NCBI GenBank assembly: GCA_009377535.1
Contig: WHTV01000021.1
Span: forward strand, 1 to 35,917
Length of the DNA: 35,917 nucleotides
Direction of reading: 5' to 3'
From: Kiloniellaceae bacterium
Lineage (GTDB): Bacteria > Pseudomonadota > Alphaproteobacteria > Kiloniellales > Kiloniellaceae
In this document: piece after piece, positions 25,121 through 35,917 of the stretch
Layout: each line of letters starts with the position of its first letter
Numbering within the stretch: position 1 is the first letter of the stretch
Position numbers and translations under genes: made by a program
Notes under the pieces: model-generated
Told to the model about the DNA's origin: nothing
The model's database searches: none
What the model saw: the letters and a program-made list of their open reading frames with translations, nothing else

Positions 25121-27251
25121 TGCTGCCGCTGCGCAGCCGCGTGGCGAAAGCCTGGAGACCGAGCGATATGGCCAGCCAGGCAACGATGAAGAGGCCGAAG
25201 AGGGCCAGTTCCATCGGCTCCGGATCACTGAGCACGCGCCCCAGCTGGTTGCCGAGCAGGGTGATGACCAGAATGCCCGGCGCCATGCCGAGGAGGGTGC
25301 CGGCAAGGTAGTCGGCAAACCTGACCTGGGTCGCCCCGGCAGCCAGGTTTACGAAGCTGAAGGGAGCGACGGGCAGCATGCGCACGGCCGCCACCGAAAG
25401 CACGCCGCGGCGTGCCAGGGCGCGGCTGACCCGATTGACGCGCGTGCCGAGCAGGTTGCGCAGCGGCTGGGCGCCGGCCTTGCGGCCGATGGCGTAGGTC
25501 AAGGTGGCGCTGAGCAGGGAGCCGGCGAGGGCGTAGCCGAAGGCCGGCAGCGGCGTGAAGACCATGCCGGTGACGGCGATCAGCACGGTGACCGGGAAGA
25601 CCACCAGGCCGCCGATGACGTAGGCGGCGAGGACGACCACCGGCAGCCAGAAGCCGTTGCCGATCGATTGCAGCATTTCTTTCAGAATTTTCGGGTCGGT
25701 GAGTTCGGAAAGCGGCGTCCAGCGCCAGAGGACGACCAGGGCGAGCACCAGCAGGGCGACGGCGGTGAGCTTGACGAAGCGCGAGACCGGCTGCTTGTTC
25801 TGCCGGCCGCCGAACATGTCGCCGAAGAATTCCGGTGCTTCGATGGGCCGTTCCGGATCGGCGAACTGGCCCACGGTGCGGCTCAGTTCGTCGGTCCCTG
25901 AGCTGCGCACGTCGATGGGTTTCAGGCAGCGCTCGCCTTCCGCGCAACGCTCGACGACGGCGAGGAGAGAACCTTCCTGCGCGACCATCTCGGCGATCTG
26001 CGCAGGGTCGCGTCCGAGGTGTTCGGCCAGCAGGCGGTGGCGCAGGCTGGCGATGGTTTCGGCCTCGCGTGCGTCGGCGGCTTCCAGCGCCAGGTCGCAT
26101 TCGCTGTCGGCGCCCATCGAGCGGTTGTTGAGGTTGGCCGAGCCGATGCGCAGCAGCCGGTCATCGACGATCATGACCTTGGCGTGCACCATGACCCCCT
26201 CGCCGGTCCTGTCGCCGGGCACCGCCGGAAAGGTCAGCTTCACGCGCTCGGCGACGCCAGCGGACACGAGGCGCCCCATGAAGCGCCGCCGCCCGGCTCT
26301 CATGCTGTGCTCCTCCAGCCAGCCGTGGTGCACATTGGGCGCCACGATCAGCACTTCCAGTTCGGGCTGCGTCTGCAGGCGCTCGATCAGTGCGGCGCAG
26401 ATGCCGTCGGCGGTGAGAAACTGGTTTTCGATGTAGATACAGCGTTGGGCCGCCGCGATGGCGCGCAGGAAGAGACGCTCGACCTCGCGCACCTCGACCT
26501 GGTCGTCGTAGGCCGGAAAGGTCCGGGCGATACCGATGCGGGTGTCGGTGAAATCGGGCATGAAGCCTTCAGGCCAGGGGTCGCCCTGCGCCTGCGGGGG
26601 ATCGAGCGTCTCGCAGGCAGCACGCTCCCAGCGCAGGCGCACCAGCTCGGCGAGCGTCAGCGCGGCCTGCCCGTCGACCATCATCTGGACGTCATGGAAG
26701 GGGCGGTAGCTGATGTCGCGCGGATCGTGGCGTTGCGGGTTCTCCAACGCATGCTCGGGCGTGTCCCACCGGCGGATGGCGAGATCGAGCCCGCCGGAGA
26801 AGGCCAGGGCGTCGTCGATCACCACCACCTTCTGGTGATGGCAGGCGCCGAGCGGCAGCACGTCGTCCAGGCAGATGGAGATCTGCGGCGGTGTCGTCCA
26901 GGCGATCTTCACCCCCGGCAGCGGCTCGCGCTCCAGGGCGTAGAGCATGGAGTAGTCCCACAGCAGGAGGTGGATTTTCAGCTCCGGGCGGCGCCTCACC
27001 AGGGCGGTGAGGAAGGCGCCAAGGGTCGCCGGCAGATCGTCGTCATCTTTGTGGCCGTCGGGCCCGACCAACGGCGTGCGGCTGTCGATGTCCCAGCCGA
27101 CGATGAAGACCGTGCGCTGTGCGCACCGCAGAGCCCGCCGCAGCGCCAGGAAATAGTTGGCGCCATCGATTAGCACTTTCGCGCGGCGGCAGCCGGCGAT
27201 GCGCCAGCAAGTGTCGTGTTCCTCGAGGATCGCGATCTTCTCGGCGGTCAT
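25113..27251 (-). CDS. Phospholipase D-like protein with C-terminal VTT/DedA-type membrane domain
   Basis: This 712-aa protein has two HKD motifs, HQKVVVIDD (H139, K141) and HAKVMIVDD (H356, K358), the paired active site of phospholipase D/cardiolipin synthase enzymes. After a transmembrane start near 470-490, residues of about 500-700 form a VTT (SNARE-associated, DedA-like) domain, with a VNLAAGATQVRFADYLAGTL segment. It probably acts on membrane phospholipids from the inner membrane. ATG 27251 is preferred to a TTG at 27311; neither has a strong ribosome-binding site. Confidence 0.87.
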   Translation of the reverse strand: MTAEKIAILEEHDTCWRIAGCRRAKVLIDGANYFLALRRALRCAQRTVFIVGWDIDSRTPLVGPDGHKDDDDLPATLGAFLTALVRRRPELKIHLLLWDYSMLYALEREPLPGVKIAWTTPPQISICLDDVLPLGACHHQKVVVIDDALAFSGGLDLAIRRWDTPEHALENPQRHDPRDISYRPFHDVQMMVDGQAALTLAELVRLRWERAACETLDPPQAQGDPWPEGFMPDFTDTRIGIARTFPAYDDQVEVREVERLFLRAIAAAQRCIYIENQFLTADGICAALIERLQTQPELEVLIVAPNVHHGWLEEHSMRAGRRRFMGRLVSAGVAERVKLTFPAVPGDRTGEGVMVHAKVMIVDDRLLRIGSANLNNRSMGADSECDLALEAADAREAETIASLRHRLLAEHLGRDPAQIAEMVAQEGSLLAVVERCAEGERCLKPIDVRSSGTDELSRTVGQFADPERPIEAPEFFGDMFGGRQNKQPVSRFVKLTAVALLVLALVVLWRWTPLSELTDPKILKEMLQSIGNGFWLPVVVLAAYVIGGLVVFPVTVLIAVTGMVFTPLPAFGYALAGSLLSATLTYAIGRKAGAQPLRNLLGTRVNRVSRALARRGVLSVAAVRMLPVAPFSFVNLAAGATQVRFADYLAGTLLGMAPGILVITLLGNQLGRVLSDPEPMELALFGLFIVAWLAISLGLQAFATRLRSGSNA

Positions 27252-27377
27252 GGCCTGCGCGGAGCTTCTGCAGAACGACAAGCCGATAGCTTGGCCCGGT
27301 CGTCGTATCAACGCCGGCTGTGACCGATGGTTCCCCTCCCGTGGCCAGCGGGCTGGATCTGGGGAAGAAAAGGGGAG

Positions 27378-27408
27378 AAAAAAAAAGGGGCCGGTCGAAA
27401 CCGGCCCC
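27378..27408 (-). terminator. Rho-independent terminator of groES-groEL
   Basis: A perfect 9-bp stem (27387-27395 with 27400-27408) closes a CGAA loop; on the minus strand it is followed by nine T residues (27378-27386). It lies 40 nt after the groEL stop. Confidence 0.92.
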
Positions 27409-27447
27409 CTGAAAGACTTGGCTTGGGTGTAACCCCGTCTCGGACGT

Positions 27448-29103
<1,656 letters not shown>

Positions 29104-29123
29104 CTAGGGGGGTCCGGAAAGGA

Positions 29124-29438
29124 TCAGGCCGCTTTCTTGGCGGACTTGGTTCTCTCGAGCACGCCCATGATGTCGGATTCCTTCATGATCAACAGGTCCT
29201 GCCCGTCGATCTTCACTTCGGTGCCCGACCACTTGCCGAACAGAACCTGGTCGCCAACCTTCACGTCCGGGGCGATCAGGTCGCCTTTGTCGTCGCGGGC
29301 GCCGGGACCGACGGCCAGGACTTCACCCTGGCTGGGCTTTTCCTTGGCGGTGTCGGGAATGATGATGCCGCCGGCGGTCTTTTCGTCATCCTCGATCCGG
29401 CGGATCACGACGCGGTCATGCAAAGGCCTGAATTTCAT
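29124..29438 (-). CDS. groS: Co-chaperonin GroES (10 kDa)
   Basis: This 104-aa co-chaperonin starts [16 protein letters not shown], has the mobile loop around [16 protein letters not shown] and the roof/core segment [15 protein letters not shown]. It caps GroEL. The C-terminus is slightly longer than the common 95-97 residues and ends in KSAKKAA. First gene of the operon, 35 nt downstream of CIRCE. Confidence 0.97.
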   Translation of the reverse strand: MKFRPLHDRVVIRRIEDDEKTAGGIIIPDTAKEKPSQGEVLAVGPGARDDKGDLIAPDVKVGDQVLFGKWSGTEVKIDGQDLLIMKESDIMGVLERTKSAKKAA

Positions 29439-29473
29439 GGGTTTTCCCCTTGGTTTCGTCTGTGATCACGGTG

Positions 29474-29500
29474 TTAGCACTCTCATTCGAGGAGTGCTAA
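29474..29500 (-). promoter_or_regulatory. CIRCE operator (HrcA binding site)
   Basis: TTAGCACTC-N9-GAGTGCTAA is a perfect match to the CIRCE consensus, in front of groES. It binds the HrcA repressor, giving heat-inducible control. Confidence 0.97.
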
Positions 29501-29509
29501 GTCCTGCCC

Positions 29510-29539
29510 GATTTAGGCGCTTCTCGCGGCACTTTCAAG
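29510..29539 (-). promoter_or_regulatory. groES-groEL promoter
   Basis: On the minus strand CTTGAAA (29533-29539) is followed after 17 nt (counted from TTGAAA) by TAAATC (29510-29515). CTTGAAA is also the -35 of heat-shock sigma-32 promoters, and the downstream CGCCTAAAT partly fits its -10, so dual sigma use is possible. CIRCE lies just downstream, over the expected transcript start. Confidence 0.65.
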
Positions 29540-29666
29540 CCCTTTCAGCGGGAAATCTTCGGACCTTCCTCGCGGCCGGGGCGAGACGGGCCAAGATGCC
29601 GAGATTCTGTCCAACCGGGCGCGGTGCCGGAGGGAGCGTGCCTATCGGCTCCGCCACGGCCGGGCC

Positions 29667-30947
29667 TCACTTCCCAGGGCTGAACACCCGGAGGGGTTGT
29701 GCGAGGCCGCGCAGCGGGTGCTCGCCGAGGTCGTCGAGCGGCTGGTCGAGGCGGCGGGCCACCGGCTCGGTCAGCAGGATGGCGCGGCCGAGGGTCTTGC
29801 TCAGCGCCTCGACGCGGGCCGCCGCGTTCACGGCCCGGCCAATCACGGTGAAGTCGAGGCGCTCCGGTGCGCCGACATTGCCGAAGAAGACCTCGCCATC
29901 GTGCAGCGCGATGCCGGTGCGCAGCGGCTGCCAGTCGGCGATGCGCGCCAGGTCCGGCGGCGGGTCAGCGTTCAGTGCCTCCAAGGCGGCGACCGCCTGT
30001 TCCGCCGCCGCCAGGGCGGCCCCGGCGGCCGCCCGCTCGTCGGCGAAGGCGCTGTAGGGAAACACCGCGAGGAGGCCGTCGCCGATGAACTTCAGCACCT
30101 CGCCGTCGTGCGCGATGACAGCCCCCACCAGCCGCTCGAAGTAGGCGTTCAGCAGGGCAGTCATGTCGCTGCCCGGCAAGCGGTCGGCGAGGTCGGTGAA
30201 ACCGCGGAGGTCGGAGGCCCAGACGATGGCGCGGATCGCTTCGCCGGAGCCGCGCTTGATGGCACCGCGCAGCACACGGCCGCCGGCGGCACTGCCGAGA
30301 TAGGTGTCGAGCACGTTGCCGGCGATGCGCAGCGCGATGTGGCGTTCCACGTGCAGGGCGAAGAGGCGCAGCAGGCGGCTGAGGCCGGCGAATTGCGCAT
30401 CGGTGAAGCCGCCCGGTTGCTTGGTCGCGGCGGTCGCGGCGTTGTGGTAGGTGCCGCCGGCGCGCAGGGGCAGGCAGAGGTATTCGCTGAAGCCCTGCGC
30501 TGCCAAGTCGGCCAGCAGCGGGAATCGCTTCACTGTCTCCGTATCAGCCACCCGGCCGCGCACGCTCTCGCCGTACTGGATGACGCGGTAAAGCGGATTG
30601 CGCCGGTAAGCCTCGGTCTGCAGCGAGGCTTCGTCAACCTTGACCTCGTCGCAGAAGACGTCGCTGCGGGTCCAGTTCCAGGCAAAGCCGAAGAGCTGCG
30701 GATGCAGCGTGCCGACGTGCAGGCTGGCGCGGTCGAGCGGCAAGCCCGCTGCCACCAGGCGCCATATGAAGGATTCGAAGAGGAGCAGCAGGTCGTCGCT
30801 GTCTATCGCCCCGGCCAGCAGCCAAGCCTCGGTCTCGTCCAGGCTGGTCTGCGCCGGCGCTGCCGCCGCGCCGCCCTCGGCGCGCCGCAGCAGCGTGACG
30901 AAATCCGGGTAGTTGCGCGGCGCCGGGTCCGGACGGGGAACGGGCAT
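29667..30947 (-). CDS. Adenylate/guanylate cyclase domain protein with GAF-like N-terminus
   Basis: This 426-aa protein has an N-terminal sensor-like region of about 210 residues, probably GAF-like, and a class III cyclase domain from about 235 (VWASDLRGFTDLADRL with the first metal Asp, then FIGDGLLAVFP with the second). The late VIGRAVNAAARVEAL segment carries the Asn/Arg of the catalytic site. It likely makes cAMP in response to an unknown cue. No membrane segment is seen. It lies downstream of a nested inverted-repeat element and shows no operon partner. Confidence 0.87.
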   Translation of the reverse strand: MPVPRPDPAPRNYPDFVTLLRRAEGGAAAAPAQTSLDETEAWLLAGAIDSDDLLLLFESFIWRLVAAGLPLDRASLHVGTLHPQLFGFAWNWTRSDVFCDEVKVDEASLQTEAYRRNPLYRVIQYGESVRGRVADTETVKRFPLLADLAAQGFSEYLCLPLRAGGTYHNAATAATKQPGGFTDAQFAGLSRLLRLFALHVERHIALRIAGNVLDTYLGSAAGGRVLRGAIKRGSGEAIRAIVWASDLRGFTDLADRLPGSDMTALLNAYFERLVGAVIAHDGEVLKFIGDGLLAVFPYSAFADERAAAGAALAAAEQAVAALEALNADPPPDLARIADWQPLRTGIALHDGEVFFGNVGAPERLDFTVIGRAVNAAARVEALSKTLGRAILLTEPVARRLDQPLDDLGEHPLRGLAQPLRVFSPGK

Positions 30948-31011
30948 GGCGGGCGATCCTCTGCCGGGTCGTCGAGCTTGCGGTGTCGACAGTCTGCCGT
31001 TGTCGAAAGTT

Positions 31012-31279
31012 TAGCCCAGATTTCTCAAACTATGGTGGGCGTCACGGAGGCGCATTTGCCGACAGGCCAGGAAAGACGCGAAGAGCGTATCGGCAATACG
31101 CTCGAGCGGCTTGACGCCGCCTGTCGGCAAATGCGCCCCGCCCTTCGGGTCGCGTCAGGAAGCCGGCTGGGTGCGTCGAAGCCCTCAACCGTAGTCTCCG
31201 CTACGCTTTTCGGGCTCCTCCTGCCCAGCCGGCTTCCTGACGCGATGACGCTCCGCCATAGTTTGAGAAATCTGGGCTA
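31012..31279. mobile_element. Nested inverted-repeat element, MITE-like, about 268 bp
   Basis: Perfect 24-bp terminal inverted repeats (31012-31035 and 31256-31279), starting TAGCCCAGATTTC and bounded by TA at both ends, enclose two more large hairpins: a perfect 19-bp stem (31049-31067 with 31119-31137) and a perfect 22-bp stem (31150-31171 with 31224-31245). The first holds an 8-bp inner hairpin (31083-31090 with 31096-31103). There is no coding capacity. It fills most of the 373-nt gap between the sugar kinase and cyclase genes. The shape fits a non-autonomous transposable element; its family is not known to me. Confidence 0.7.
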
Positions 31280-31320
31280 GCTGCGTCCGGCGGCGCCGCC
31301 AATCGCTGGAGGCGACGGCG

Positions 31321-32253
31321 TCAGGCCGGGATGATGGCGCCCTTGGTGGCGATGATGCGGGCGGCCAGGCGGTGGCCGGCGGCGGCGGCGGTCTGCGGGT
31401 CGGCCCCGTTCAGGCGGGCGGCTAGGTAGGCGGCGTTGAAGGAGTCGCCGGCGGCGGTGGTGTCAACCACGCGGGCGACGGTCTCGGCGGCAACCCGGGC
31501 CCGTTGCCCGAGCCGGCTGACGAGGCTGGGCTCCGCCCCGCACTTCACCACCACCTCCTCGACCCCGAGGGCGTGCAGGCGCGCGGCGGTGGCCTCAGGA
31601 TCGGCATCGCCGAACAGGGCCGCCTCGTCGTCGAAGGTCGGCAGGGCGAGCGCGGCGAGCCCTAGCGCGCGGCCGACGGCCTCCTGCGCTTCGGCCCGGC
31701 TGGTCCAGAGCCGCGGGCGGTAGTTGCTGTCGAAGGCGATGCGGCAGCCACAGTGGCGCAGGGCGTCCAGCAGGGCGAAGAGCCGCTCGCGGCTTTCGCT
31801 GTCGAGGATGCCGAGGGTGATTGCCGAAAGATAGACCAGGTCGAAGCCGCCGAGCGCGGCGGCCAGGGTCTCGGCCTGCTCGGCGCGGAACAGCTCGCGC
31901 GCCGCCGCGGCGCTGCGCCAGTAGTGGAAGGTGCGCTCGCCGGCAGCGTCGGTGCGGATAATGTAGAGGCCCGGCAGCCGGCCGGGCAGGCAGGCCACCA
32001 GCCCGGTGGCGATGCCCTCGTGCTGCCAGGCGGCCAGCATCTCGGCGCTGAAGGGGTCGTCACCCAGGGCGGTGACGTAGTGCACCTCGGCCCCGGACGG
32101 CATTTCGGCCTGCTTCAGGCAGCGGATCAGGTAGACCGCGGTATTCAGGGTATCGCCGCCGAAGGTGCGCTGCATGTCACCGCCCGGCTCCCCGGCCGCG
32201 GCGGTCTCCGACAATTCGATCATGCATTCGCCGATGCTCGCGATGCGCAGCAT
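31321..32253 (-). CDS. kdgK: PfkB-family sugar kinase, probably 2-keto-3-deoxygluconate kinase
   Basis: This 310-aa ribokinase-fold protein has GECMIELS at the start, FGGDTLNTAVYL (the sugar-binding segment typical of KDG kinases), AFDSNYRPRLW in the middle and the catalytic DTTAAGDSFNAAYLAA anion-hole motif near the end. It likely phosphorylates 2-keto-3-deoxygluconate to KDPG; no KDPG aldolase or dehydratase gene lies nearby, so the substrate is inferred from motifs only. A small hypothetical gene lies 94 nt upstream on the same strand. Confidence 0.8.
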   Translation of the reverse strand: MLRIASIGECMIELSETAAAGEPGGDMQRTFGGDTLNTAVYLIRCLKQAEMPSGAEVHYVTALGDDPFSAEMLAAWQHEGIATGLVACLPGRLPGLYIIRTDAAGERTFHYWRSAAAARELFRAEQAETLAAALGGFDLVYLSAITLGILDSESRERLFALLDALRHCGCRIAFDSNYRPRLWTSRAEAQEAVGRALGLAALALPTFDDEAALFGDADPEATAARLHALGVEEVVVKCGAEPSLVSRLGQRARVAAETVARVVDTTAAGDSFNAAYLAARLNGADPQTAAAAGHRLAARIIATKGAIIPA

Positions 32254-32347
32254 GTTTCGCCCCGGCCACCTGTTCTTGCTTCGCTCGCGGTCGTGCCGCG
32301 CACCTCAGCCAATAGCCGCTGTCCCGGGCGGAGGCAAGGGTTCCTCT

Positions 32348-32584
32348 TCAGGCGGCGTCGCTGGCCCGGGCGACCTCCATGAGCGCGGCAGGAGCAAGGC
32401 GGCCGCGTCCCAGGGAGACGGCCTGCAGCAAGTCCTGCGGATTGAGGCCGTCGCGGCGCAGTACCGCATGGACAAGGGGATCGCGCAGCAACTCCTCGAT
32501 CGTGGGCTCGCCGAGGATCCAGGGCGTGGTTTCGGTGACAGAGCCTTCACTCAGCAGTTTCAGAACGGCGCGCTGCTCGATCAT
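32348..32584 (-). CDS. Small hypothetical protein (78 aa)
   Basis: I do not recognise the family. The 78-aa product is charged and helical, with a segment around ELLRDPLVHAVLRRDGLNP in the middle, and has no signal peptide, cysteine or membrane segment. The reading frame is supported by a strong GGGAGG site 4 nt before the ATG and by an A+T-rich upstream region fit for a promoter. It precedes the sugar kinase on the same strand. It may be a small regulatory or structural protein; nothing more can be said. Confidence 0.55.
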   Translation of the reverse strand: MIEQRAVLKLLSEGSVTETTPWILGEPTIEELLRDPLVHAVLRRDGLNPQDLLQAVSLGRGRLAPAALMEVARASDAA

Positions 32585-33279
32585 TTGGCCTCCCTTTCAA
32601 GTTGGGCTGTCCCGATAGGACGCTGTTGTCGCTCGAAACTTCCCCCCTCGTCTGCTGCTGCATATTGGCTCGTTTGCATTGGAATGATCTGACTTATTTG
32701 TGACAATCCGTCGAAGTTTTTCAATGCTACCACGTTGGCCGCGCCGCTGCAGGCGCTGCGCCCGTCAGTGACAGGATTGTCACCTTGCCGACATCACGCT
32801 CTAACGATTCGGGGTTAGCGTGGGTGCTGTAGCGGCTGCCCGCAGGTCCTTCCGGCCATTCCGGCCGACGGCTTTCATGCCGCTGACGGGCGGGCGCGAC
32901 AGCGAGGACTTCGTGGCTCCGGTTGCAGCCCCCTAAGGCCGGACCATGACCGGGCCACCCCGCCCGGAAGGGAACCCGGACCGTCCCCAACGCGGTGTCC
33001 GCGATCCGCCCCTGCCAGCCAGGGCCTCGCCAGTGGTGCTAGATCCCTAGCCGAACTCACCGGGCCCCCGCCGGGGGCCCGGTCTTCCTTTCGAGCGGCC
33101 GCATTCCGCGGCTGCATAGGGGCGGGACGACCTGCCTGCAAAGCCGGCACTTTGAACTGGCGCTTCCGTTCGATCGTGCTAGCGTAGAAACTTGTGCGCG
33201 GCGGTTGCGGCCCAGGCCGGGCGACCCCCCGCGTCCTGCGCAATGAAGCAAACAACAAGAACTCAGGTGAGGCACCTTC
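32585..33279. other. 695-nt intergenic region with hairpins and an orphan terminator
   Basis: No coding frame here has family features or a good ribosome-binding site. From left to right: an A+T-rich stretch (32620-32740) that probably holds the promoter of the 78-aa gene; a GTGACA-GGAT-TGTCAC hairpin (32768-32783); a second hairpin (32795-32822, CTAAC/GTTAG core); a G+C-rich region with many short stems (32830-33050); a strong + strand terminator (33059-33092); and about 190 nt leading to the BMP gene, with GGTGAGG before its ATG. A small RNA ending at the terminator is possible. Confidence 0.45.
33059..33092 (+). terminator. Orphan rho-independent terminator, + strand
   Basis: A perfect 11-bp stem (33059-33069 with 33073-33083) closes a GCC loop and is followed by CTTCCTTTC. 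No + strand gene ends upstream of it, and the minus-strand side has no T-tract. Confidence 0.7.
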
Positions 33280-34275
33280 ATGCTACGCAACACCATGGCC
33301 GCAGCAGCGGCCCTGCTGGTTTCCGCCTCTCTCGCCACGGCGGCGGAGATCTCCCCGGCGGTGGTCTTCGACATGGGCGGCAAGTTCGACAAGTCCTTCA
33401 ACGAAGGCGTCTACAACGGGGTCGAACAGTTCAAGAAGGAAACCGGCATCGAATACCGCGAATTCGAAGTCACTAATGAAACTCAGCGCGAGCAGGCGCT
33501 GCGACGCATGGCGCAGCGCGGCGCCGACCCGGTGATCGGCGTCGGCTTTGCCCAGGCGCCGGCGATGGAAAAGGTCGCCAAGGAATATGCCGATACCCGC
33601 TTTGCCATCATCGATGCGGTGGTCGACCTGCCCAACGTTCGCTCCATCGTATTCAAGGAGCACGAAGGCTCCTTCCTGGTCGGCATGGTCGCCGCCATGA
33701 AATCGGACACCGGCAAGGTCGGCTTCGTCGGCGGCATGGACATCCCGCTGATCCGCAAGTTCGCCTGCGGCTACGAGCAGGGCGTCAAGCACATCAACGG
33801 CGATACCGAGGTGGTGCAGAACATGACCGGTACCACGCCGGCGGCCTGGAACGACCCGACCCGCGGCTCGGAGCTCGCCAAGAGCCAGTTCGACCGCGGC
33901 GTCGACGTGATCTATGCGGCGGCCGGCGGCACGGGCGTCGGCGTCTACCAGACCGCCGACGACAGCGGCAAGCTGGCCATCGGGGTGGATTCCAACCAGA
34001 ACTACCTGCACCCCGGCACCATGCTGACCTCCATGCTGAAGCGCGTCGACGTGGCCGCCTACAAGGCCTTCAAGGACGCCAACGACGGCAACTGGACCTC
34101 CGGCATCCAGGTTCTGGGTCTTGCCGAAGAAGGCGTCGGCTGGGCGCTCGACGAGCACAACAAGGACCTGGTGACGGAGGAGATGAAGGCGAGGGTCGAG
34201 CAGGCCTCCGCCGACATCGTGGCCGGCAAGCTGAAGGTCCACGACTACACCGCCGACAACAGCTGCACCTACTAG
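33280..34275 (+). CDS. BMP-family substrate-binding protein of an ABC transporter
   Basis: This 331-aa protein has a cleavable signal peptide (MLRNTMAAAAALLVSASLATAA, about 22 residues, no lipobox cysteine), then a BMP/PnrA-type binding domain: VVFDMGGKFDKSFNEGVYNG at the front, EGSFLVGMVAAM and VGFVGGMDIPLIRKF in the middle, and GVDSNQNYL. Members bind nucleosides or related compounds in the periplasm. The following gene is the matching tandem ABC ATPase. GGTGAGG lies 7 nt before the ATG. Substrate is probably a nucleoside, by family. Confidence 0.92.
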   Translation: MLRNTMAAAAALLVSASLATAAEISPAVVFDMGGKFDKSFNEGVYNGVEQFKKETGIEYREFEVTNETQREQALRRMAQRGADPVIGVGFAQAPAMEKVAKEYADTRFAIIDAVVDLPNVRSIVFKEHEGSFLVGMVAAMKSDTGKVGFVGGMDIPLIRKFACGYEQGVKHINGDTEVVQNMTGTTPAAWNDPTRGSELAKSQFDRGVDVIYAAAGGTGVGVYQTADDSGKLAIGVDSNQNYLHPGTMLTSMLKRVDVAAYKAFKDANDGNWTSGIQVLGLAEEGVGWALDEHNKDLVTEEMKARVEQASADIVAGKLKVHDYTADNSCTY

Positions 34276-34282
34276 GCGGCGT

Positions 34283-34315
34283 GCCCGGAGCCCCTTACCC
34301 GTAGGGGCTCCGGGC
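34283..34315 (+). other. Stem-loop between the binding-protein and ATPase genes
   Basis: A perfect 13-bp stem (34283-34295 with 34303-34315) closes a 7-nt loop. No T-tract follows, so it is more likely an mRNA-stabilising or partial-attenuation hairpin, keeping binding-protein mRNA above ATPase mRNA, than a full terminator. Confidence 0.65.
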
Positions 34316-34331
34316 GGCTGCAGGGTTATCC

Positions 34332-35917
<1,586 letters not shown>

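Noticed and set aside
31012..31279. Simple bidirectional terminator
   Set aside because: Far too long and multi-branched, with G+C-rich ends lacking T-tracts; terminal inverted repeats fit a mobile element better.
32900..33050. Cobalamin-riboswitch-like fragment (GGGAACCCGG, AACGCGG)
   Set aside because: The conserved B12 box and element order are missing, and the downstream gene is not a cobalamin gene.
32760..33092. tmRNA, SRP RNA or RNase P RNA in the hairpin-rich region
   Set aside because: None of the conserved cores of these RNAs is recognisable (no GGAAGGAAGCAGCC, no GAGGAAAGTCCGGGC).

Overview
The window is high-GC DNA with alphaproteobacterial traits. These include a groES-groEL operon with a perfect CIRCE operator, BigR/SqrR-type and ArsR-type repressors, a gcl-hyi-glxR glyoxylate operon under an IclR regulator, and a dispersed palindromic repeat of a kind I recall from alphaproteobacterial intergenic regions. 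A Rhodospirillales-like host is plausible, but no rRNA or tRNA is present to settle it.

Layout. 1-2387 (+): the 3' part of an MlrC/M81-family gene with an apparent frameshift, an AstE/AspA-type zinc hydrolase and a CDP-alcohol phosphatidyltransferase. 2651-7562: the glyoxylate-to-glycerate operon gcl-hyi-glxR (-), ending in a strong terminator and divergent from an iclR-type gene; the shared intergenic region carries a perfect palindrome. 7901-16129 (+): the most unusual block. It encodes a SAM-cyclase-ATPase-TPR signalling protein, a YcaO protein, a TfuA protein, a thermolysin-like HExxH metallopeptidase, and a 201-aa protein whose C-terminus is five tandem RAD-type hexapeptides plus a basic end. 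It closes with a strong terminator. 16200-18307 (-): a HAD phosphatase and acetate kinase. 18470-20574 (+): arsR, arsC and mtnA. 20725-24292 (-): a cupin, a GNAT-PhyH in-frame fusion, a DUF2161 protein, a rhodanese/membrane protein and its BigR-like repressor. 24374-27251 (-): an endonuclease/exonuclease/phosphatase-family protein and a phospholipase D-VTT membrane protein. 27448-29438 (-): groEL and groES. 29667-30947 (-): a class III cyclase. 31012-31279: a non-coding nested inverted-repeat element. 31321-32584 (-): a KDG-type sugar kinase and a small hypothetical gene. 33280-end (+): a BMP-family binding protein and a tandem ABC ATPase that runs off the window.

How they work together. YcaO plus TfuA is the pair known to install backbone thioamides on peptides or proteins. 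The downstream peptidase and the repeat-tailed protein make a plausible protease plus substrate/precursor, so 7901-16129 is the best candidate for an undescribed peptide-modification system; the cyclase-ATPase may be its control protein. The two ArsR-family genes each have a dyad with a 10-nt spacer over a promoter that sits almost on the start codon, which suggests leaderless, autoregulated transcripts. No CRISPR array, rRNA, tRNA or transposase gene was found.
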